DNA of 64,000 nucleotides from NCBI RefSeq assembly GCF_039602135.1, contig NZ_CP125942.1:2976001-3040000 (forward strand), given 5' to 3'. Within the stretch, counting starts at the first letter, position 1. Every line of letters begins with the position of its first letter. The DNA is from Glutamicibacter sp. B1. Lineage in GTDB: Bacteria; Actinomycetota; Actinomycetes; Actinomycetales; Micrococcaceae. A program made the translations under genes and the position numbers. Positions 59,921 to 64,000 of this stretch are shown here, in pieces. Under the pieces are notes generated by a model, which did not search any database, was not told where the DNA came from, and saw only the letters and a program-made list of their open reading frames with translations.

Positions 59921-60025
59921 ATCTACCGTTCCTTAATGCTTGTTGTGCGTCGCGGTGACGGTCCTGCCTGTCGGTGTTTCCGCCGAAGAGAGACTACCTC
60001 AGGTTTCTATCAATGCGCCAAGCGT

Positions 60026-60817
60026 TCACTGACGCGCCACTGGAGAGGAACGCTTAACGAGCTTGGTCGACAGTTCATGAGCATGATGTAGCAGCAGTTC
60101 ACCGAGTTCTTTTCTTCGCTCAGCTTCGAACCTGGTGTGAATGCCGGTCAGGCTCAACGCCCAGGCAGGTTGTCCAGAACTATCAAAGACGGCAGCTCCC
60201 ATCCCCCAACTACCTTCAACAATCAGCCCAGGGTTCACTGCATAACCAAGCTTCCTGGTTTCAGCTACTTTTTTCTTGAGTTCCTTGGCACTGTGGGCCG
60301 GTCCGTATTCGGCTTCCAACGAGCTGTTAGCTAGATAGCGTTTCATGCTTTCTTCAGGGAGGAAGGCCAAAATTGCCATACCTGCCGAGGCCACACCCAA
60401 GGGGAATCGCCGACCTTCGTACAGCACAAAGGAACGAATCGGGAAGGCGCCGTCTTGCCGGAGTAAGCAGACGGTTTCATCTGAACGCCTTGCGGAGAGA
60501 AAGGCGCTTTCACCGGTGGCTTCAGCCAACGCAGTCACGTGCTCTCGGGCAAGTTCACTAATGTCGTAGCGTTCAGCAGCTACTGCTCCCATGAGATATA
60601 GCTCGGGCCCCAGCAGCCATTTGCCGGTGCGGTGCTCGTGGTCGCAGAAACCTTCGGTCACCAGTGCCGATAACAACCGGTGCACGGTGGGTCGCGCTAG
60701 TGAAGTCGCGCGAGCCACCTCAGTAGTCGTGATGCCCTCTGGCATGGAGGTGCTCACGGTTCGAAGTACAGCGGCGAGCCGACCAACAACTTGGGCTCCG
60801 GCCGGTAAATTACTCAT
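60026..60817 (-). CDS. IclR-family regulator (PcaR-like)
   Basis: About 263 residues: winged HTH (about 20-75, ITTTEVARATSLARPTVHRLLSALV) and IclR effector domain (about 85-255, RFPLGVASAGMAILAFLPEES). ATG 60817 is preceded by the -10-like CATAAT (60829-60824) at six bases, so the transcript may be leaderless. A copy of the GTCCATAnTATGGAC-like palindrome overlaps that -10, and two more lie upstream of pcaIJF; this argues for autorepression plus control of pcaIJF. Confidence 0.85.
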   Translation of the reverse strand: MSNLPAGAQVVGRLAAVLRTVSTSMPEGITTTEVARATSLARPTVHRLLSALVTEGFCDHEHRTGKWLLGPELYLMGAVAAERYDISELAREHVTALAEATGESAFLSARRSDETVCLLRQDGAFPIRSFVLYEGRRFPLGVASAGMAILAFLPEESMKRYLANSSLEAEYGPAHSAKELKKKVAETRKLGYAVNPGLIVEGSWGMGAAVFDSSGQPAWALSLTGIHTRFEAERRKELGELLLHHAHELSTKLVKRSSPVARQ

Positions 60818-60832
60818 GACCATATTATGGAC
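60818..60832. promoter_or_regulatory. PcaR-type operator at the iclR promoter
   Basis: GACCATATTATGGAC covers the putative -10 box of the iclR gene and ends one base before its ATG. Confidence 0.75.
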
Positions 60833-60885
60833 GATGCTTGTTCATTCAACGGTATGTGTCCGTGTAAGGGAGCATACTGTGGGGC

Positions 60886-61341
60886 ATGGATACTTCTTGG
60901 CAATTGGTCGTTGACTGTACAGATCCGCAAACGATGGTGGCGTTCTGGTCCCAAGCCTTGCACTACATTCCTGAGCCACCTCCAGCCCCGCATGCAACGT
61001 GGCACACATATTGGCAAGCCATGGGAGTGCCGGCCGAAGAGCTGGAACCAGAAGCGGGAGAACTACCAGAGTCCATCATCGATCCACTTGGACACGGCCC
61101 ACGCTGGTGGTTCCAGCAGGTTCCGGAGCGAAAGAGCATCAAGAATCGACTCCACATTGACCTTCGTGTGGGCGGTGGTCGAGGGGTCGATTTTGAAACG
61201 CGGAAGGCACGAGTCTCACAGGAGTCTGAGCGTTTGGTAGCTCTGGGTGCGCAAATTCGTCACGTGATGGATCGAGCCGAAATGGATCATTTTGCGGTGT
61301 GCATGTCGGATCCTGAAGGCAATGAATTTGACGTCGTTTAG
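60886..61341 (+). CDS. VOC-superfamily protein
   Basis: 151 residues: a single glyoxalase/bleomycin-resistance-like domain, WQLVVDCTDPQTMVAFWSQAL at the start, RLHIDLRVGG in the middle and CMSDPEGNEFDVV at the end. Metal ligands cannot be assigned with certainty. It lies between the iclR gene and pcaIJF under the shared regulatory region and may act on an aromatic breakdown product, but no function is known. Confidence 0.75.
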   Translation: MDTSWQLVVDCTDPQTMVAFWSQALHYIPEPPPAPHATWHTYWQAMGVPAEELEPEAGELPESIIDPLGHGPRWWFQQVPERKSIKNRLHIDLRVGGGRGVDFETRKARVSQESERLVALGAQIRHVMDRAEMDHFAVCMSDPEGNEFDVV

Positions 61342-61355
61342 ATGAAGGCAGAAGC

Positions 61356-61370
61356 GTTCATATTATGGAC
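61356..61370. promoter_or_regulatory. PcaR-type operator upstream of pcaIJF (distal)
   Basis: GTTCATATTATGGAC, a near-perfect palindrome matching the site at 60818. Confidence 0.75.
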
Positions 61371-61476
61371 GCTATCTAGAATTTTCTTCACCATCCGACC
61401 AATACACAGGCAAAGCCCTGATCACTATTGAATGCTCATCTGCGACTACGTACCTTGGGAGTAAGACACATCCGCA

Positions 61477-61491
61477 CTCCACATAGTGGAC
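61477..61491. promoter_or_regulatory. PcaR-type operator upstream of pcaIJF (proximal)
   Basis: CTCCACATAGTGGAC has TCCAC/GTGGA arms and lies 15-29 bp before pcaI, a diverged third copy of the same site. Confidence 0.6.
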
Positions 61492-61505
61492 GCAGGGAGA
61501 TATCG

Positions 61506-62210
61506 ATGACAACGAAGTTTCGAGATGACGCGGCAGCTGAACTAGCCGCAGTGATCAAAGATGGCATGACCATCGCCGTAGGAGGCTTTGGCCTCTCCGG
61601 GATCCCCAACAGGCTGATCACCGCCGTGAGAGATTCAAAAGCTACCAACCTCACCATCGTGTCCAACAATATGGGCGTCGATGGCAAAGGTTTAGGCCTG
61701 CTCTTGGAAAACCGACAGGTTTCCAAGGTTTTGGCTTCCTATGTAGGTGAGAACAAACTATTCGCGCAACAGTTCCTCGATGGGGACTTGGACGTGGAAT
61801 TCTGTCCTCAAGGAACCCTCGCTGAACGCTTGCGTGCCGGCGGCGTAGGCATCCCCGCTTTCTTCACTCCAACCGGTGTTGGCACCCCGGTGGCTGAAGG
61901 CAAAGAAGTCATGGAATTCAACGGCAAACCGGCCATCTTAGAGCGCGGCATTTTTGCAGACATCGCCTTGGTTAAGGCTTACCAGGCCGATACCGAAGGC
62001 AACCTGCGCTATCGGATGACTTCTAAAAACTTCAACCCACTGGTGGCCATGTCTGGTCGGCACACTTTCGCTGAAGCCGAGCACATCCTTGATGACTACC
62101 TCGATCCGTCTTTGGTTGAGACCCCGGGCATTTTTGTACAAACTCTGGTGCAGGCCGATGCTGTCAAGGACATCGAACAACGCACCGTACGTAGCCGTCA
62201 GGAGGCCTAG
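61506..62210 (+). CDS. pcaI: 3-oxoadipate CoA-transferase subunit A
   Basis: 234 residues: [48 protein letters not shown] and [16 protein letters not shown] are the subunit-A signatures of succinyl-CoA:3-ketoacid/3-oxoadipate CoA transferases. ATG 61506 follows GGGAGATATC. With PcaJ it moves CoA from succinyl-CoA to 3-oxoadipate (or acetoacetate). The thiolase in the same operon favours the 3-oxoadipate role. Confidence 0.88.
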   Translation: MTTKFRDDAAAELAAVIKDGMTIAVGGFGLSGIPNRLITAVRDSKATNLTIVSNNMGVDGKGLGLLLENRQVSKVLASYVGENKLFAQQFLDGDLDVEFCPQGTLAERLRAGGVGIPAFFTPTGVGTPVAEGKEVMEFNGKPAILERGIFADIALVKAYQADTEGNLRYRMTSKNFNPLVAMSGRHTFAEAEHILDDYLDPSLVETPGIFVQTLVQADAVKDIEQRTVRSRQEA

Positions 62211-62212
62211 AG

Positions 62213-62863
62213 ATGTGGACCCGTGATGAGATGGCGGCCATCGCCGCCAGTGAACTAACCGACGGTCAGTATGTGAACCTCGGAATCGGCATCCCCACCC
62301 TTGTAGCTAACAACCTTCCCGAGGGCGTTTCGGTGAAGCTACAAAGCGAAAACGGACTACTTGGCATGGGCCCCTTCCCCTATGAAGGGGACGAGGACGC
62401 TGACCTGATCAACGCTGGCAAGCAGACGGTGACCATTCTGCCTGGCGGTAGCTTCTTTGATTCAGCGACCTCCTTCGGCATGATCCGTGGCGGTCACGTG
62501 CAAACCGCTATCCTCGGTGCCCTACAGGTGGCCGCCAATGGGGATCTGGCCAACTGGACCATCCCTGGCAAGCTCGTCAAAGGCATGGGCGGCGCCATGG
62601 ACCTTGTTGCCGGCACTCCCCGAGTCATCGTCCTCACCGACCACACCGCCAAAGACGGTACGAGCAAGATTGTAGAATCCTGCGACTTGCCGCTCACCGG
62701 TGTTGGTGTTGTCGACCGAATCATTACCGATCGCGCCGTGTTCGACATTGAACAAGGACAGCTCACTTTGCGTGCTGTGGCCCCGGGCGAAAGTGTAGAA
62801 ACCATTAAAGAAATCACGGCAGCAGAATTTGCCATCGACATCCTGGAGGATCTGAAAGCATGA
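62213..62863 (+). CDS. pcaJ: 3-oxoadipate CoA-transferase subunit B
   Basis: 216 residues with [17 protein letters not shown], the catalytic glutamate in [12 protein letters not shown] and [18 protein letters not shown], and VVTD-like late strands. Partner of PcaI two bases upstream and overlapping the thiolase start by ATGA. Transfers CoA to 3-oxoadipate or acetoacetate. Confidence 0.88.
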   Translation: MWTRDEMAAIAASELTDGQYVNLGIGIPTLVANNLPEGVSVKLQSENGLLGMGPFPYEGDEDADLINAGKQTVTILPGGSFFDSATSFGMIRGGHVQTAILGALQVAANGDLANWTIPGKLVKGMGGAMDLVAGTPRVIVLTDHTAKDGTSKIVESCDLPLTGVGVVDRIITDRAVFDIEQGQLTLRAVAPGESVETIKEITAAEFAIDILEDLKA

Positions 62864-64000
62864 GCGTCAAAATCGTAGGCTACGCCCGCACGCCATTTGT
62901 GAAATTTAATGGCGTGTTCGCCAGCGTTCCAGCCACTGAGCTCGGTGCTCATGCTGCCAAGGCGGCCCTGGAGCGTGCTGGCGTTGACCCGACCGAGGTC
63001 CAGCACGTCTTCGCAGGCCAAGTGCTTCAAGGTGGTGCAGGTCAGAACCCTGCCCGACAGTCGGCCGTCGGGGCAGGCATTCCACTGAACGTTCCAGCGA
63101 TCACCCTCAACGCAGTGTGCCTTTCTGGCGCGGAAGCCGTGGTTGCCGGCACCCGACTCATCAATAGTGGCGAAGCCGAAATCGTTGTGGCTATCGGGCA
63201 AGAATCAATGTCCTTGGCCCCGCACGTCCAGCGTGCGCGAGCCGGAACAAAATACGGTGCCATTGAATTGATTGACACCTTGGAATACGACGGTTTGACC
63301 GATGCCGCGGAGAAACGTTCAATGGGCGTTTCCACCGAAGAGCACAACGTGAAGTTATCACTCACCCGCGAGGAGCAGGACAAGGTGGCAGCTGCCTCGC
63401 ATCAGCGCGCTGCGGCATCTCGTGATTTCACAGCAGGAGAGATTGCTCCTTTCACCATTACCACTCGTAAGGGTGAGACTACGTATTCCGAAGACGATGG
63501 AATTCGCGATTCAACTACCGTTGATTCTCTATCCGCACTGCGTCCTGCATTCGCTAAGGATGGCAGCATTACCGCCGGAAACTCCTCACAAATCACCGAC
63601 GGTGCCGCGGCTCTGGTTCTGGCCAGCGATGCTGCGATCGAACGCTTGGGGCTCACCGCGCTGGCTGAAGTTCTCTCACATGCGTTTGTCGCTGGCCCAG
63701 ACCGCACTTTGCACGAGCAACCATCGAACGCCATCGCCGCCGCACTGCAAAAGGCCGGCGCTAAGGCCGAAGACTTGAAGGCGGTAGAAATCAATGAAGC
63801 CTTTGCCGCGGTGGTTGTTCAGTCGGCAAAGGTACTGGGTCTGGATGAAGAAATCGTGAACCCCCACGGTGGAGCTACCGCCTTGGGCCACCCCATCGGC
63901 GCTTCGGGTGCACGCATTATTGGAACTCTGGCTCGCCAGTTAGAGCAGATGCCTGCAGGATCGCTCGGCGCCATTGGTATTTGTGGTGGTGGCGGTCAGG
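62860..64000 (+). CDS. pcaF: Thiolase, probable beta-ketoadipyl-CoA thiolase (3' end outside window)
   Basis: About 380 residues are visible. Catalytic Cys in [33 protein letters not shown] and [26 protein letters not shown] motif ([17 protein letters not shown]) near the end; the last visible bases give ICGGGGQ, the final cysteine loop, so only a few residues are cut. It splits 3-oxoadipyl-CoA to succinyl-CoA and acetyl-CoA; an acetoacetyl-CoA thiolase is the alternative. It overlaps the pcaJ stop. Confidence 0.85.
   Translation, partial: MSVKIVGYARTPFVKFNGVFASVPATELGAHAAKAALERAGVDPTEVQHVFAGQVLQGGAGQNPARQSAVGAGIPLNVPAITLNAVCLSGAEAVVAGTRLINSGEAEIVVAIGQESMSLAPHVQRARAGTKYGAIELIDTLEYDGLTDAAEKRSMGVSTEEHNVKLSLTREEQDKVAAASHQRAAASRDFTAGEIAPFTITTRKGETTYSEDDGIRDSTTVDSLSALRPAFAKDGSITAGNSSQITDGAAALVLASDAAIERLGLTALAEVLSHAFVAGPDRTLHEQPSNAIAAALQKAGAKAEDLKAVEINEAFAAVVVQSAKVLGLDEEIVNPHGGATALGHPIGASGARIIGTLARQLEQMPAGSLGAIGICGGGGQ

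Noticed and set aside
1..64000. CRISPR arrays, tRNA or rRNA genes, insertion sequences, prophage
   Set aside because: No regularly spaced repeats, no cloverleaf or rRNA-like stretches and no transposase or phage genes were recognised while reading.

Overview
The window looks like a stretch of chromosome from a Micrococcaceae actinobacterium (Arthrobacter/Glutamicibacter type). Reasons: moderately high GC, frequent GTG starts, ATGA/GTGA stop-start overlaps, lipobox lipoproteins, and gene sets typical of that group (LutABC with LctP/LldR, QuiC/QsuD, NadV-NrtR, HxlR, IclR, zinc-free L36). The genus is inferred from gene content and protein flavour; no rRNA or tRNA gene was seen. There is no CRISPR array, prophage or insertion sequence. 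Both ends cut a gene: a TetR-type regulator on the left and a thiolase on the right.

Layout. 0-5.8 kb: lactate use (lctP-lldR on minus, lutABC on plus) around three copies of an 11-bp LldR-type palindrome. 5.9-10.8 kb: a zinc ABC importer of AztABCD type with two beta-propeller lipoproteins, opening from one divergent Zur-like box where both transcripts look leaderless. 10.9-18 kb: an MFS carrier, a LysE exporter, a small membrane protein, YceI, and a four-gene glycine-betaine/choline-type (QAT) ABC importer. 18.2-24.7 kb: an FAH-family hydrolase, a second Zur-like box driving a CobW-like protein plus a cysteine-free ribosomal protein L36, an AGCS carrier, a CitE-like lyase and CycA. 24.8-29.3 kb: a DUF4262 pair, malic enzyme, an orphan HTH (antitoxin-like) protein and a LysN-like aminotransferase. 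29.3-34.3 kb: quinate/shikimate degradation (IclR regulator, QuiC, quinate/shikimate dehydrogenase, transporter). 34.4-37.3 kb: LysR with YeiH, and 3-hydroxybutyrate dehydrogenase. 37.5-40.9 kb: a redox cluster (Ser-rich membrane protein, ApbE, ferric-reductase-like membrane protein, NuoF-like flavoprotein, ferredoxin). 40.9-49.1 kb: Nudix, acyl-CoA dehydrogenase, HxlR/oxidoreductase pair and a five-component peptide/nickel ABC importer encoded by four genes. 49.3-53.2 kb: a compositionally richer three-gene insert (MFS, M20 amidohydrolase, double-length Lrp) beside a broken HTH gene. 53.2-58.7 kb: M23-like protein, FadD, and a prs-nadV-nrtR NAD salvage operon with a perfect palindrome in front. 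58.8-64 kb: D-threonine-aldolase-like enzyme, IclR (PcaR-like), VOC protein and pcaI-pcaJ-pcaF.

How the genes work together. Three regulons can be read directly from repeated sites: LldR (lactate), Zur (zinc import plus zinc sparing, two sites 9 kb apart) and a PcaR-like IclR regulator (three sites, at its own start and upstream of pcaIJF). The quinate/shikimate block makes protocatechuate, and the pcaIJF block finishes its breakdown to succinyl-CoA and acetyl-CoA; the steps between (protocatechuate ring cleavage and lactone steps) are not in the window. The parts most worth a second look are the zinc locus with its paired propellers and leaderless divergent promoters, the CobW-like protein without a P-loop fused in operon to C-minus L36, and the flavin/ferredoxin cluster whose expected FMN-binding protein is replaced by a Ser/Asp-rich tail protein.
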